A program made the translations under genes and the position numbers. Below, one piece after another: positions 51,750 through 62,611 of a DNA stretch of 64,000 nt. The stretch lies in contig NZ_MWUM01000002.1 in the NCBI RefSeq assembly GCF_002028455.1, forward strand, positions 186,001-250,000. Reading direction: 5' to 3'. Below the pieces are notes generated by a model. That model was not told where the DNA came from. It was given only the letters and a program-made list of their open reading frames with translations, and made no database searches. Source of the DNA: Zoogloea sp. LCSB751 (GTDB lineage: Bacteria > Pseudomonadota > Gammaproteobacteria > Burkholderiales > Rhodocyclaceae). The number at the start of each line of letters is the position of its first letter. Within the stretch, counting starts at the first letter, position 1.

Positions 51750-53084
51750 ATGAAAAAACTTTATATCCGGACTTTCGGTTGCCAGATGAACGAGTACGAC
51801 TCGGACAAGATGGCGGATGTGCTCGGTGCGGCCGACGGCCTGGAAAAAACGGACAACCCGGAAGAGGCGGACGTGATCCTCTTCAACACCTGTTCGGTGC
51901 GCGAGAAGGCGCAGGAGAAGGTCTTTCACGACCTGGGGCGGGTCAAGCATCTGAAGCAGCAGAACCCCAACCTGATCATCGGCGTCGGCGGTTGCGTGGC
52001 GAGCCAGGAGGGCGAGGCCATCGTGGCGCGCGCGCCCTATGTTGACCTGGTGTTCGGGCCGCAGACTTTGCACCGCCTGCCCAAGCTGATCGCTGAGCGC
52101 AAGGCGTCGGGGCGCTCGCAGGTGGATATCTCCTTTCCGGAGATCGAGAAGTTCGACAACCTGCCGCCGGCCCGCGTGGAAGGGGCGAGCGCCTTCGTGT
52201 CGATCATGGAGGGCTGTTCCAAGTACTGCACCTTCTGCATCGTGCCCTATACCCGCGGCGACGAGATCTACCGCCCGCTGGCCGACGTGCTGGCCGAGGT
52301 GGCGGGGCTGGCTGCCCAGGGTGTCAAGGAAGTGACCCTGCTCGGCCAGAACGTCAATGCCTGGCGCGCGCCGGTGGATGGCGACGGTGGCGAGATGGCC
52401 GACTTTGCCTTCCTGCTCGAATGTGTGCATGAAATCCCGGGCATCGAGCGGATCCGTTACACCACGTCCCATCCCCGCGAGATGACCCAGCGAGTCGTCG
52501 ATGCCTACGCCAAGCTGCCCAAGCTGGTGTCGCATCTGCACCTGCCAGTGCAGGCCGGTTCCGACCGGGTGCTGGCGGCGATGAAGCGCGGCTACACGGT
52601 GCTCGAATACAAGTCGCTGGTGCGCAAGCTGCGCGGTGCGCGGCCGGACATCTCCCTGTCGTCCGATTTCATCGTCGGCTTCCCCGGCGAAACCGAGGCG
52701 GATTTCGAGGCGACGATGAAGCTGATCGACGATCTGGGCTTCGACACCTCCTTCAGCTTCGTCTACAGCTCGCGCCCCGGCACGCCGGCCGCCGACCTGG
52801 CCGACGACACGCCGCAGGACGTCAAGCTGGCGCGCCTGTCCCGCTTGCAGAAGCGCGTCGAGGAGAACGCCGCGAAGATCAGTGAGAGCATGGTCGGCAC
52901 GGTGCAGCGCATCCTCGTGGAAGGGCCGTCGAAGAAGGATCCGAACGAGCTGGCCGGGCGCACCGACAACAACCGCGTCGTCAATTTCGCCGGTAATCCG
53001 CGTCTGATCGGGAATTTCGTGGACGTCACTATCGTGTCGGCGCTGCCCCATTCCCTGCGTGGCGCGATCGTCACCCGGGACTGA
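51750..53084 (+). CDS. miaB: tRNA-2-methylthio-N6-isopentenyladenosine synthase MiaB
   Basis: 444 aa. UPF0004 domain with the N-terminal cluster Cys ([31 protein letters not shown]), radical-SAM cluster C156-C160-C163 (CSKYCTFC), and a TRAM domain from about 378 ([14 protein letters not shown]). Adds the methylthio group to A37 of tRNAs using SAM. The ATG at 51750 is conventional; an ATG at 51729 is also in frame. First of miaB-phoH-ybeY-corC-lnt. Confidence 0.95.
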   Translation: MKKLYIRTFGCQMNEYDSDKMADVLGAADGLEKTDNPEEADVILFNTCSVREKAQEKVFHDLGRVKHLKQQNPNLIIGVGGCVASQEGEAIVARAPYVDLVFGPQTLHRLPKLIAERKASGRSQVDISFPEIEKFDNLPPARVEGASAFVSIMEGCSKYCTFCIVPYTRGDEIYRPLADVLAEVAGLAAQGVKEVTLLGQNVNAWRAPVDGDGGEMADFAFLLECVHEIPGIERIRYTTSHPREMTQRVVDAYAKLPKLVSHLHLPVQAGSDRVLAAMKRGYTVLEYKSLVRKLRGARPDISLSSDFIVGFPGETEADFEATMKLIDDLGFDTSFSFVYSSRPGTPAADLADDTPQDVKLARLSRLQKRVEENAAKISESMVGTVQRILVEGPSKKDPNELAGRTDNNRVVNFAGNPRLIGNFVDVTIVSALPHSLRGAIVTRD

Positions 53085-53129
53085 GCCGTCGATGATCCTG
53101 TCTTCCCCCGCGGGCGCGGCTCTGGCAGC

Positions 53130-54110
53130 ATGCGTCCGATGAAACCGACCGAAATCGTCCTGCATCCTCTCGACAACGTGCGCCTCGCCAATCTGTGCGG
53201 GGCGCTCGACGAGAACATCCGCCAGATCGAAACCGCCTTCGACGTGATCATCGCCCGCCGTGGCGAGCGCTTCACGCTGAACGGTGAGCCGCCGCAGACC
53301 CAGATCGGGGCGCGGGCGCTACGCCATTTTTATGGCCGCGCCGATAACCCCCTGTCGGTGGACGACATCCAGCTCGGTCTAATCGAACTGTCCAACCTGT
53401 CCCAGGCCAACCAGCCGGCGCCGGCCCTGCTGACCCGCAAGAGTGAGCTGCATGGCCGCACGCCGCGCCAGGTGGATTACCTGCGCCAGATCCAGGAGCA
53501 CGACATCACCTTCGGCATCGGTCCGGCCGGCACCGGCAAGACCTACCTGGCGGTGGCCAGTGCGGTGGATGCCTTCGAGCGGGAGCACGTGGAGCGTATC
53601 GTGCTCACCCGCCCGGCGGTGGAGGCGGGCGAGCGCCTCGGCTTCCTGCCCGGCGACCTGGCTCAGAAGGTGGATCCGTACCTGCGTCCGCTGTACGACG
53701 CGCTCTACGACCTGATGGGCTTCGACCGCGTGACCAAGCTGTTCGAGCGCGGCTGCATCGAGATCGCACCGTTGGCCTTCATGCGCGGGCGCACGCTGTC
53801 GCGGGCCTTCATCATCCTCGACGAGGCGCAGAACACCTCGCCGGAGCAGATGAAGATGTTCCTGACCCGCATCGGCATCGGCTCGAAGGCGGTGATCACC
53901 GGCGACCTGACCCAGGTGGATCTGCCGCGCGGCCAGAAGAGTGGCCTCGGCGAAGCCGTGCAGGTGCTCGCCGACGTGCGTGGCGTCGCCTTTACCCAGT
54001 TCCTCAAGGAAGACGTGGTGCGCCACCCTCTGGTGGCACGCATCGTCGCCGCCTATGAGAGCCACACCCAGAACCGCAACCAGCAACAGCAGAGCCAGAA
54101 TCAGCAATGA
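53130..54110 (+). CDS. phoH: PhoH-like ATPase
   Basis: 326 aa. Walker [31 protein letters not shown], Walker B-like [23 protein letters not shown], and [17 protein letters not shown] match PhoH/YbeZ. The C-terminal tail is Gln/Asn rich. It probably acts in RNA handling with YbeY, whose start overlaps its stop (ATGA). The start could be the ATG at 53139. Confidence 0.95.
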   Translation: MRPMKPTEIVLHPLDNVRLANLCGALDENIRQIETAFDVIIARRGERFTLNGEPPQTQIGARALRHFYGRADNPLSVDDIQLGLIELSNLSQANQPAPALLTRKSELHGRTPRQVDYLRQIQEHDITFGIGPAGTGKTYLAVASAVDAFEREHVERIVLTRPAVEAGERLGFLPGDLAQKVDPYLRPLYDALYDLMGFDRVTKLFERGCIEIAPLAFMRGRTLSRAFIILDEAQNTSPEQMKMFLTRIGIGSKAVITGDLTQVDLPRGQKSGLGEAVQVLADVRGVAFTQFLKEDVVRHPLVARIVAAYESHTQNRNQQQQSQNQQ

Positions 54111-54589
54111 GCGACATCAAGCTGCCCCGCCGCCTCGATCTTTCCGTGCAATACGCCTGCAACAGGGAGGGCGTACCTTCCCGCACCGATTTCCGCCGCT
54201 GGCTACGGGCAGCCGAGCCCGGCGCGGCGCGGATCACGGTGCGCATCGTCGATGAGGCCGAAGGGCGGGAGCTCAACCGGGATTACCGGGGCAAGGACTA
54301 CGCCACCAATGTACTGACCTTTGCCTATGATGAAGGCGAGGACATGCCCCTGCCGGAAGGCCTGCCGCTGATGGGCGATCTGGTGCTGTGCCGGCAGGTG
54401 GTCGAGCGCGAGGCGGCGGAGCAGGGCAAGGCCCTGGACGCGCATTACGCTCACTTAAGCGTGCATGGTATGCTGCATTTGCAGGGCTTTGAGCACGAAG
54501 AGGATGCCGAGGCCGAGGAGATGGAAGCGCGGGAGCGCAGCATCCTGGCTGAATTGGGCTACGCCGACCCTTACGCGGGCGAACGCTAG
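54107..54589 (+). CDS. ybeY: Endoribonuclease YbeY
   Basis: 160 aa. Zinc-site motif [16 protein letters not shown] (H..LH...GxxH), [18 protein letters not shown] upstream and [11 protein letters not shown] in the middle. Involved in 16S 3' end maturation and ribosome quality control. Overlaps phoH by 4 bp. Confidence 0.95.
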   Translation: MSDIKLPRRLDLSVQYACNREGVPSRTDFRRWLRAAEPGAARITVRIVDEAEGRELNRDYRGKDYATNVLTFAYDEGEDMPLPEGLPLMGDLVLCRQVVEREAAEQGKALDAHYAHLSVHGMLHLQGFEHEEDAEAEEMEARERSILAELGYADPYAGER

Positions 54590-54619
54590 CCGGAGACTCG
54601 ACGGTGGGCTGAGCAATGC

Positions 54620-54663
54620 GCCATGGGCAATGTCAGACCGATGGGTCGGCCATTGCCCATGGC
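54620..54663. other. 13-bp inverted repeat between ybeY and corC
   Basis: GCCATGGGCAATG (54620-54632) and CATTGCCCATGGC (54651-54663) pair perfectly; the loop holds a small GACC/GGTC stem. No U-tract, so not a usual terminator. It lies just ahead of the corC start at 54686 and might slow or tune translation of corC. Confidence 0.6.
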
Positions 54664-54685
54664 CCATTTCTCATCCACCCTTTTT

Positions 54686-55528
54686 ATGGAACCCTATAGT
54701 AGTAAACCGTCTTTGCTCGAACGGCTCTCCGCGCTCCTGACCCGGGAGCCGGAAGACCGGGAAGAGTTGCTGCACCTGCTGCATTCCGCCCACGACCGTA
54801 ACCTGTTCGACGCGGATGCCCTGGCCATCATCGAGGGAGCCTTGCAGGTCTCCGACATGAAGGTGCGCGACGTGATGATTCCCCGGGCGCAGATGGATGT
54901 CGTCAATGTGGACGACTCCATCGAAGACATCACCCGTTTCGCCATCAACGCTGCCCACTCGCGCTTCCCGGTCATCGGTGAAGGCAAGGACGACGTGGTC
55001 GGCATCCTCCTCGCCAAGGACCTCCTGCGGGTCTTCGCCGGCGAAGCCTTCGATCTCCGCGACATGCTCCGTCCGGCCGTCTTCGTGCCGGAGTCCAAGC
55101 GCCTCAACGTGCTGCTGCGCGACTTCCGGGTGAGCCGCAACCACATGGCGATCGTCGTGGACGAATACGGCGGCGTGGCGGGACTGGTGACCATCGAGGA
55201 CGTGCTGGAGCAGATCGTCGGCGACATCGAGGACGAATACGATTTCGACGAGACCGCGGACAACATCCGCCTCGACCAGGCGGGCCGTTACCGGGTCAAG
55301 GCCGGCACCGAGATCGAGGACTTCAACGAGGCCTTCAGCACCACCTTCAGCGACTCCGAGTACGACACCGTCGGTGGCCTGCTGATCCGCAAGCTCGGGC
55401 GCCTGCCCAAGCGTAACGAAGTGGTGGACCTGGAAGGCCTGCGCTTCCAGATCCTGCGCGCCGACAGCCGGCGTGTGCACTCCCTGCTCGTCGAGCGTTT
55501 GCCCGATCCGGAAGCGGTCGGCGGCTGA
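54686..55528 (+). CDS. corC: CBS-domain protein CorC/YbeX
   Basis: 280 aa from MEPYSSKPSLLERL; an ATG at 54659 in frame would lie in the inverted repeat. CBS pair about 60-185 (IPRAQMDVVNVDDSIEDITR, LLAKDLLRVFAGEAFDLRDML, VVDEYGGVAGLVTIEDVLEQIVGDIEDEYD), then transporter-associated HlyC/CorC domain to the end. Linked to Mg/Co efflux and to ribosome physiology in E. coli. Stop overlaps lnt start. Confidence 0.94.
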   Translation: MEPYSSKPSLLERLSALLTREPEDREELLHLLHSAHDRNLFDADALAIIEGALQVSDMKVRDVMIPRAQMDVVNVDDSIEDITRFAINAAHSRFPVIGEGKDDVVGILLAKDLLRVFAGEAFDLRDMLRPAVFVPESKRLNVLLRDFRVSRNHMAIVVDEYGGVAGLVTIEDVLEQIVGDIEDEYDFDETADNIRLDQAGRYRVKAGTEIEDFNEAFSTTFSDSEYDTVGGLLIRKLGRLPKRNEVVDLEGLRFQILRADSRRVHSLLVERLPDPEAVGG

Positions 55529-57009
55529 TGGGCTGGCGGCGTCAGGGCGCGGCCCTGCTGGCGGGGGGCGCGTCAGTCTTTGCCTACGCCCCATTCGAAC
55601 TGTTCCCCGTTACCGCGCTGGCGTTGGGCCTGCTGTACTGGCTGCTTGGCACTGCGGTGGCCGACAGCCGGCGTCCCCTGCGGACTGGCTTCTCCATCGC
55701 CTGGGCCTGGGAGCTCGGCGCGATGCTGGCCGGCGTTTCCTGGCTGTACGTGGCGCTGCATCGTTTCGGCGGCATGCCGGTGGCGCTGGCGGCGCTGGCG
55801 ATCCTGCTGTTCTGCGCCTTCGTCTCGCTCTACGCGGGCTTGGCGGGCGTCCTGTTCGCCCGTTTGCGGCGCGGGCGGCCCGGCTGGGACGCAGCGCTGT
55901 TCGCCGTCCTCTGGCTGCTCTCCGAATGGCTGCGCGGCTGGGTGTTCACTGGCTTCCCGTGGCTGGCCAGCGGCTACAGCCAGAGCCCGCCGAGCCCGCT
56001 GGCGGGCTTCGCACCGCTGTTCGGCGTGTATGGCGTCGGTGGTCTGCTAGCCCTGCTGGCGGCCCTGGGTGTCGAAGCGCTGCGGCGACGCAGTGGGCGT
56101 CTGCTGACGGGGATCGCGGCCATGCTGGTGGTGGGCGCAGGTCTGCGCCAGGTGGCCTGGACCGAGCCCGTCGGCGAGCCGATCAAGGTCGCCCTGCTGC
56201 AGACCAACGTGGAGCAGAGCCTCAAGTGGCGCCCCGAGATGCTGCGCCACTGGCTGGAGCGCAATCTGACGATGCTGCGTGACAACCCGGCCCAGTTGGT
56301 CGTGCTGCCGGAAACCACCATCCCGCTGTTGGTGGACGATCTGCCGCGCGGCTACCTGGATGCCGTGCAGCAGATTGCCGTGGCGAACGGTGCGGATGCG
56401 GTGCTCGGTACCTTCACGCGGGATGGGGGCGGGCACATCTTCAATGCGGCGATCAGCCTGGGCCTGTCGCCGTCCGGCCACTATGCCAAGCAGCATCTGG
56501 TGCCTTTCGGCGAGTATTCGCCGCCGATGTTCCGCTGGTTCTACGACCTGGTCAGCATCCCGATGGCCGACCAGACCCGTGGTGCCCAGCGCCAGCCGCC
56601 GCTGCACCTGGCGGGGCAGAAGGTTGCCATCAACATCTGCTACGAAGACGTTTTCGGCGAGGAGCTGATCCGCAGCTTGCCGGAGGCGACGCTGATGCTC
56701 AATCTCTCCAACCTGGCCTGGTACGGGGATTCCTGGGCCCAGCCCCAGCACCTGCAGATCGCCCGCATGCGCGCGCTGGAAACCGGGCGGCCGATGCTGC
56801 GCTCCACCAATACCGGCATGACCGCGGTGATCCGGCCGGATGGTAGCGTGCAGGCGGTGCTGCCGCCCTTCGAGGCCGGCGCCCTGCATGCACAGGTACG
56901 TGGTTACCAGGGGCTGACGCCCTATGCCCGCTGGGGCAACTGGCCGGCGGTGGGGTTTGCGTTGCTGGCCGTAGCGGTCATGGTGGGAGGGGCTCGTCGG
57001 CGCGTCTGA
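55528..57009 (+). CDS. lnt: Apolipoprotein N-acyltransferase Lnt
   Basis: 493 aa. Six or so N-terminal membrane segments, then nitrilase-like domain with catalytic E262 ([10 protein letters not shown]), K321 ([13 protein letters not shown]) and C371 ([11 protein letters not shown]). Completes lipoprotein acylation at the periplasmic face. Starts within the corC stop (TGATG). Confidence 0.96.
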   Translation: MGWRRQGAALLAGGASVFAYAPFELFPVTALALGLLYWLLGTAVADSRRPLRTGFSIAWAWELGAMLAGVSWLYVALHRFGGMPVALAALAILLFCAFVSLYAGLAGVLFARLRRGRPGWDAALFAVLWLLSEWLRGWVFTGFPWLASGYSQSPPSPLAGFAPLFGVYGVGGLLALLAALGVEALRRRSGRLLTGIAAMLVVGAGLRQVAWTEPVGEPIKVALLQTNVEQSLKWRPEMLRHWLERNLTMLRDNPAQLVVLPETTIPLLVDDLPRGYLDAVQQIAVANGADAVLGTFTRDGGGHIFNAAISLGLSPSGHYAKQHLVPFGEYSPPMFRWFYDLVSIPMADQTRGAQRQPPLHLAGQKVAINICYEDVFGEELIRSLPEATLMLNLSNLAWYGDSWAQPQHLQIARMRALETGRPMLRSTNTGMTAVIRPDGSVQAVLPPFEAGALHAQVRGYQGLTPYARWGNWPAVGFALLAVAVMVGGARRRV

Positions 57010-57149
57010 GTTCGACGGGTTATCATTCGAGGTATTCAGTTTCAATTCAGTGCGCTGCAGCCGTGCGCCCACGCGGCGGCTCGTCCGCCGTGTTCCGGCG
57101 GTGGGCCGGTCCGCGCGATAACAAGACCAATACGACAAGGAAGATCGCC

Positions 57150-58520
57150 ATGACCGATAGGATCAAGTACCAGCTCGACGAAAGCCGCATGCCCAAGTCC
57201 TGGTACAACATTGCCGCCGACCTGCCGGTGCCGCTGCCACCGCCGCTGCATCCCGGCACCCTGCAGCCGCTCGGCCCGTCCGACCTGGCGCCTTTGTTCC
57301 CGAATGCGGTCATCGAGCAGGAAATGTCCACCGAGCGCTGGATCGACATTCCAGAGCCGGTGCGCGAGGTGCTGTGCCAGTGGCGGCCGAGCCCGCTGTT
57401 CCGCGCCCGCCGCCTCGAAAAGCTGCTCGATACGCCGGCCAAGATCTACTACAAGTACGAAGGCGTGTCGCCGGCCGGCAGCCACAAGCCCAACTCCGCG
57501 GTACCCCAGGCCTGGTACAACGCCCAGGAAGGAGTGAAGCGGCTGACCACAGAAACCGGTGCGGGCCAGTGGGGTTCGTCCCTGTCCTACGCCGGCGGCC
57601 TGTTCGGGCTGGACGTGACGATCTTCCAGGTGCGCGTGTCCTACGACCAGAAGCCCTATCGCCGGGCCCTGATGGAAACCTGGGGCGGCCGCTGCGTGGC
57701 CTCGCCGTCCAACGAAACCGAGTACGGCCGTGCGGTGCTGGCCCAGTATCCGGACCACATCGGCTCCCTCGGCATTGCCATCTCCGAAGCCGTCGAGGTG
57801 GCGGCCAAGAACGACGACACCAAGTACGCCCTCGGCTCGGTGCTGAACCACGTGCTGTTGCATCAGACCATCGTCGGCGAAGAGGCGATCACCCAGCTGG
57901 AAATGGCCGGTGACGATCCGGACGTGGTGATCGGCTGTACCGGCGGTGGCTCCAACTTCGCCGGCATCGCCTTCCCGTTCATCGGCCTGCAACTGCGTGG
58001 CGGTGCCAATGCCAAAAAGCGGCGCATCGTCGCCGTGGAGCCGTCGGCCTGTCCGTCCCTCAGCCGCGGCCAGTACGCCTACGATTTCGGCGATACGGGC
58101 CGCATGACGCCGCTGGTCAAGATGCACACGCTGGGCAGTGAATTCACGCCGCCCGGCCTGCACGCCGGCGGCCTGCGCTACCACGGCATGGCGCCGCTGG
58201 TCAGCCACGTTAAGGAACTGGGCTTGATCGAAGCGCGCAACTACCACCAGACCGCCTGTTTCGAGGCCGGTGTGATGTTCGCCCGCAGCGAGGGCATCGT
58301 GCCGGCGCCGGAGTCCAACCATGCGGTACGCGCAGCCATCGACGAAGCCCTGCGCTGCAAGGCCGAGGGCAAGAGCGAGACGATCCTGTTCTGCCTGTCC
58401 GGCCACGGCCACTTCGACATGAGTGCCTATACCAACTACCTGTCCGGCAAGCTGGTCGATCAGGACTACGACGAGAAGGAACTGGCGATGGCCTTGTCCG
58501 GGCTGCCCAAGGTCGGATAA
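57150..58520 (+). CDS. TrpB2-type tryptophan synthase beta-like protein
   Basis: 456 aa. PLP enzyme with Schiff-base lysine K113 in [11 protein letters not shown], where TrpB2 has GSHK(I/L/P)N, and substrate/phosphate loop [37 protein letters not shown] and [15 protein letters not shown] are typical of TrpB2. The N-terminal extension about 1-55 also fits. Condenses indole or a related nucleophile with serine; in many genomes it is a second, stand-alone copy beside trpB1. No trpA or trpB1 is present in this window. Confidence 0.93.
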   Translation: MTDRIKYQLDESRMPKSWYNIAADLPVPLPPPLHPGTLQPLGPSDLAPLFPNAVIEQEMSTERWIDIPEPVREVLCQWRPSPLFRARRLEKLLDTPAKIYYKYEGVSPAGSHKPNSAVPQAWYNAQEGVKRLTTETGAGQWGSSLSYAGGLFGLDVTIFQVRVSYDQKPYRRALMETWGGRCVASPSNETEYGRAVLAQYPDHIGSLGIAISEAVEVAAKNDDTKYALGSVLNHVLLHQTIVGEEAITQLEMAGDDPDVVIGCTGGGSNFAGIAFPFIGLQLRGGANAKKRRIVAVEPSACPSLSRGQYAYDFGDTGRMTPLVKMHTLGSEFTPPGLHAGGLRYHGMAPLVSHVKELGLIEARNYHQTACFEAGVMFARSEGIVPAPESNHAVRAAIDEALRCKAEGKSETILFCLSGHGHFDMSAYTNYLSGKLVDQDYDEKELAMALSGLPKVG

Positions 58521-58561
58521 AGGCGCCAGACGGACGGGCCATCCCGTTAGCGCCCATTGTC

Positions 58562-61255
58562 ATGACGCCTGCCGTTCCGCCGGGCTGGCATGCCCGCTCC
58601 CATCAGGAGGCCTTCGAGACTTTCCAGTCGAGCCCGGTTGACGGGCTCGCCGAGGAGGTCGCGGCCGAGCGCCTGAGTGTCCACGGTCCGAACCGCATCG
58701 AGGTTCGCCTGGGGCGCGGGGCCGTGCTGCGCTTCGCGCTGCAGTTCCATCAGCCGCTGATCTACATCCTGCTCGTCAGCGGGGCGATCGCCGCCTTCCT
58801 GCATGAATGGGCCGACGCCGGCGTCATCTTTGGCGTGGTACTGGTCAATGCGCTGATCGGCTTCATTCAGGAAGGGCGCGCCGAGGACGCGCTGGCGGCT
58901 TTGGCCCGCAGTGTTGCCAGTGAGGTGACGGTGCTGCGGGCTGGCCAACGGCGACGCCTCTCCGCGGCCGAACTGGTACTGGGCGACGTGGTGTGGCTGG
59001 CCGCAGGCGACAAGGTGCCGGCCGACCTGCGTCTGTTTGATACGCGTGCGTTGCAGATTACCGAGGCTTCCCTGACCGGCGAGTCAACGGCGGTCGGCAA
59101 GGGCACGGAGCCGGTGCCGGCCGACAGCGGCCTGGCCGAGCGCACTTGCATGGCCTTTGCCGGAACGCTGGTGGTGGTTGGCCAGGCGGCGGGGCTGGTG
59201 GTGGCCACCGGCCGGGGCACCGAAACCGGGCGCATCGCCGACATGCTGGAGCAGGCCGACACGCTGGCGACGCCGCTGACCCGGGCGATGACGCGTTTCT
59301 CCAGCGCCCTGCTGGTACTGATCCTGGCGCTGGCGGCGCTGGGCTTCGTGGTCGGCAGCCTGCGCGGCGAACCCTGGCTCGACATGCTGATGGCGGCCGT
59401 GGCGCTGGCGGTCGGGGCGATTCCCGAAGGCCTGCCGGCAGCGGTGACGGTGACCCTGGCCATCGGCGTGGCGCGCATGGCACGCCGCCGCGCGATCATC
59501 CGCCGCCTGCCGGCAGTGGAAACCCTCGGCAGCACCACGGTGATCTGCTCCGACAAGACCGGCACCCTCACCGAGAACCAGATGACCGTGCGTGCGGCGC
59601 TGGCGGGTGGGCAGCGTTACGACTTCGGCGGAGACGGCTATGCGCCGCGGGGTGCGGTAAGTGTCGGGGGTGTCGAACTGGCTGAACCGCCGGTGGCCCT
59701 GCGCCAGCTGCTGGTGGCCGGAGTCCTGTGCAACGATGCCGGCCTGCGGGAGGAGGACGGCAGCTGGCAGATCACCGGCGATCCTACCGAGGCGGCGCTA
59801 TTGGTTGCTGCTCGCAAGGCCGGCCTGGATGAGGACGGGCTGCGGGCAGGCATGCCCCGGCTGGATGAGATCGCCTTCGACTCGGTGCGCCAGTTCATGG
59901 CCAGCCTGCACCGCATCGACAGCGGCGGCGCGGTGATGTTGAAAGGGGCTCCGGAGGTCGTCCTGCGCCGCTGCCGGAGCATGCTCGACGGCGATGGTCG
60001 GGTGGTTCCACTCGATGCACAGGCAATCGATGAGGTGGCGCGTGGCCTGGCCGCCGAGGGGCTGCGGGTGCTGGCCTTTGCCCGCCTGCCGATCGAGGAG
60101 GAAACGCTGGACGAAGCTGCGCTGGCCGACGGCCTGTGCTTCCTCGGCCTGCAGGCCATGCTCGATCCGCCCCGCCAGGCGGCGATCGGTGCCATCCGCG
60201 CCTGCCACCGGGCCGGCATCACGGTCAAGATGATCACTGGCGACCATGCGGTGACGGCGCTGGCGATCGCCCGGCAACTGGGGCTGGTCGAGGATGGGGG
60301 CAAGGTGCTGAGTGGGCGTGAGCTGGCCCGGCTCGATGCCGACGGTCTCCGCCGCGCGGTGCGGGATGTCCATGTCTTTGCCCGCGTCGAGCCCGAGCAG
60401 AAGCTGCGTCTGGTGCAGGCCCTGCAGGCCAACGGCGAGGTGGTGGCGATGACCGGCGATGGCGTGAATGATGCGCCGGCCCTGAAGGCAGCCGATATCG
60501 GTGTGGCGATGGGCGCCGGCGGAACGGAAGTGGCCAAGGAGGCCGCGGCGATGGTGCTGACCGACGACAACTTCGCCAGCATCGAGGCCGCCGTGGAGGA
60601 GGGGCGCGGTGTCTACGACAACCTGGTCAAGTTCATCGTGTGGACACTTCCGACCAACTTCGGTGAAGGGTTGGTGATCCTCTTTGCCGTGCTGGCCGGC
60701 GTCACCTTGCCAATTACGCCGTTGCAGATCCTGTGGATCAACATGACCACTGCGGTATTGCTCGGGCTGCCTCTGGCGTTCGAGCCCATTCAGGAAGATG
60801 TGATGGCGCGGGCGCCGCGGAGCCCCGGCAGCCCTATCCTGGACCTGACCCTCGTCAGGCGCATCGTGCTGGTCGGCATACTCCTGCTGGTCGCTGCGTT
60901 TGGCCTGTTCGCCCGCTGGCGTGGTCTCGGAGCGTCGCTCGATGAGGCCCGGACGATTGCGGTAAATGTCTTTGTGGCCGGTGAGATCGCTTATCTCTTC
61001 AATTGCCGTAACCTGCGTGGCCCTGTCTGGCGTTGTGGCTGGTTCTCCAATCCCTGGTTCTGGTGGGGGATTGGTGCGACCTTGCTTCTACAGGCCGCGT
61101 TTACCTGGGGGGAGGCGATGAACCGTGTCTTTGCCTCTGCCCCCATTCCTGCGCGTGCATGGGGAGAGATCCTGCTCGCGGCAATCATGATCGCCCTGAT
61201 TGTGGGGGGAGAGAAATTGCTGTGTCGCGGAACTGGGCGGAAGGAGGGGGGATAG
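58562..61255 (+). CDS. P-type cation ATPase (type II, Ca2+/Na+-like)
   Basis: 897 aa. N-terminal cation_ATPase_N, E1-E2 actuator with TGES (ASLTGESTAVGKG), M4 PEGLPAAVTVTLAIG, phosphorylation D331 in CSDKTGTLTEN, KGAPE, TGD (MITGDHAVTA) and GDGVNDAPALK. About ten membrane segments; tail with NCRNLRGP as in IIA pumps. It probably moves Ca2+ or another cation out of the cytosol. The metal cannot be fixed from sequence alone. Only 41 bp after the TrpB2 gene. Confidence 0.93.
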   Translation: MTPAVPPGWHARSHQEAFETFQSSPVDGLAEEVAAERLSVHGPNRIEVRLGRGAVLRFALQFHQPLIYILLVSGAIAAFLHEWADAGVIFGVVLVNALIGFIQEGRAEDALAALARSVASEVTVLRAGQRRRLSAAELVLGDVVWLAAGDKVPADLRLFDTRALQITEASLTGESTAVGKGTEPVPADSGLAERTCMAFAGTLVVVGQAAGLVVATGRGTETGRIADMLEQADTLATPLTRAMTRFSSALLVLILALAALGFVVGSLRGEPWLDMLMAAVALAVGAIPEGLPAAVTVTLAIGVARMARRRAIIRRLPAVETLGSTTVICSDKTGTLTENQMTVRAALAGGQRYDFGGDGYAPRGAVSVGGVELAEPPVALRQLLVAGVLCNDAGLREEDGSWQITGDPTEAALLVAARKAGLDEDGLRAGMPRLDEIAFDSVRQFMASLHRIDSGGAVMLKGAPEVVLRRCRSMLDGDGRVVPLDAQAIDEVARGLAAEGLRVLAFARLPIEEETLDEAALADGLCFLGLQAMLDPPRQAAIGAIRACHRAGITVKMITGDHAVTALAIARQLGLVEDGGKVLSGRELARLDADGLRRAVRDVHVFARVEPEQKLRLVQALQANGEVVAMTGDGVNDAPALKAADIGVAMGAGGTEVAKEAAAMVLTDDNFASIEAAVEEGRGVYDNLVKFIVWTLPTNFGEGLVILFAVLAGVTLPITPLQILWINMTTAVLLGLPLAFEPIQEDVMARAPRSPGSPILDLTLVRRIVLVGILLLVAAFGLFARWRGLGASLDEARTIAVNVFVAGEIAYLFNCRNLRGPVWRCGWFSNPWFWWGIGATLLLQAAFTWGEAMNRVFASAPIPARAWGEILLAAIMIALIVGGEKLLCRGTGRKEGG

Positions 61256-61602
61256 CCCCGATCGCGCCCGGATTCGCGCAATATTCCGGAAATCCAGGTG
61301 TGCTCATTGCGGCTCCGTTGCGCCGAGAGTCTACGCACGAACGTCAAGAGTCATTTCATGACATAAGAAGGTTTTGTGCGTGGATTTCATTCTGCTAGAG
61401 TTGCAGGCGAATTCCAAAGGAATGAGCCTGGTTCTTGCACAAACCTTGCATGGTGTGCGCTGTTATATAGATTTTTCCCTGTTTTGCCGGATTTTTTGAA
61501 GCGGAACGGCTTCGCTTTGCAACTGCAGGAATGCCCCGTAGTGCCGCGGGATTCATATTTGAAGGAATGGCGTATGGCTCTCAGGAATGTGGGTATTGAA
61601 CA
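61256..61602. other. Promoter-containing gap, no gene
   Basis: Composition drops in GC here. An ATTCC-AAA-GGAAT inverted repeat sits near 61413-61425 and a TTATATAGAT-like -10 region near 61465. I see no supported coding frame. It likely holds the promoter of the deacetylase-like gene. Confidence 0.4.
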
Positions 61603-62565
61603 ATGCTAGACGTGTTTATCACGGTTGATGTCGAAATCTGGTGTGATGGTTGGAAAGACCTCGATCAGAAGTTTCCCGATGCATTCCGCAAGTATGTTTA
61701 TGGGCCGACTCCGCGCGGTGACTACGGCTTGTCACGTCATGTCGACATTCTCGATTCCCATGGTTTGACCGGGGTATTTTTCGTCGAGCCACTTTTTGCC
61801 ACGCGATTCGGCGTCGACCCCCTGCGTGAGATCGTGGCGATGATCCGTGAGCAGCGACAGGAGGTGCAACTGCATTTGCACACCGAGTGGGTGGACGAAT
61901 CGCGAGTTCCTCTGCTGGATAAGGTTGAAGGCAAGCGTCAGCATTTGCGCTATTTCACTCTCGAAGAGCAGACGATCTTGATCGACAAGGGACGGGAGCT
62001 GCTCCATGAAGCTGGGGCACCGACCATCAATGCGTTTCGCGCCGGTAGTTTTGCGTTCAACAGGGATACGCTGAGGGCCTTGGCGACCCTGGGTATTCCA
62101 TTTGATAGCAGCTATAACGCCTGTCTGTTAGGGCCGGACAGTGGGGTCGCGCCAGGGGAGGTCTTGCTGGAGCCCATTGAATGCGAAGGTGTTTATGAGT
62201 ATCCGATGACGATATTCTCGGATGGCGTCGGTGGGCACAGGCATGCCCAATTGTCGGCTTGTTCTTATCGGGAGTTGGAGGGCTTGTTGTGGCGCGCCCT
62301 CGAAAACGGATACCGTTCTTTCGTTCTGTTGTCCCACAATTTCGAATTGCTGAATCGTGGCAAGACCCGTCCGGATTCGGTGGTTGTCCGGCGTCTTGAG
62401 AAATTGTGTGCTTTCCTTGATCGTAATCGTGACTGCTTCAATGTGCGGGGGTTTCACGGGCTGACGCCCAATTTGTCGACGGCTCAGCCGAAGCCATTGC
62501 CGTCGGCGGGCTGGAAGACGGCGGAGCGTATCCTGGAGCAGTTTTATCGAAGGCGATATCGATGA
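61603..62565 (+). CDS. Polysaccharide deacetylase-like protein with atypical motifs
   Basis: 320 aa. The NodB-like fold shows as TVDVE at 7-11 (D9, in place of the usual DDG) and HLHTEW at 91-96 (H91/H93, replacing H(S/T)xxH), then FRAGSFAFNRDTLRALATLGIPFDSSYN and VLLSHNFEL with a late His. Such DVE/HxHxEW variants occur in exopolysaccharide and lipopolysaccharide loci (WalW-like from memory). No signal peptide, so it may be cytosolic or membrane-associated. Lower GC than its neighbours suggests acquisition. Substrate unknown. Confidence 0.78.
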   Translation: MLDVFITVDVEIWCDGWKDLDQKFPDAFRKYVYGPTPRGDYGLSRHVDILDSHGLTGVFFVEPLFATRFGVDPLREIVAMIREQRQEVQLHLHTEWVDESRVPLLDKVEGKRQHLRYFTLEEQTILIDKGRELLHEAGAPTINAFRAGSFAFNRDTLRALATLGIPFDSSYNACLLGPDSGVAPGEVLLEPIECEGVYEYPMTIFSDGVGGHRHAQLSACSYRELEGLLWRALENGYRSFVLLSHNFELLNRGKTRPDSVVVRRLEKLCAFLDRNRDCFNVRGFHGLTPNLSTAQPKPLPSAGWKTAERILEQFYRRRYR

Positions 62566-62611
62566 GCGACTGACAAAACTGAGATTGCGTTTGCAGAAAC
62601 CTTTTCCGGCA

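Noticed and set aside
54620..54663. Inverted repeat as rho-independent terminator
   Set aside because: No T-tract follows on either strand, and the operon continues with corC and lnt in overlapping arrangement.
61376..61609. Short plus-strand open frame in the gap before the deacetylase-like gene
   Set aside because: No convincing ribosome binding site, no family resemblance, and overlaps the start of the next gene.
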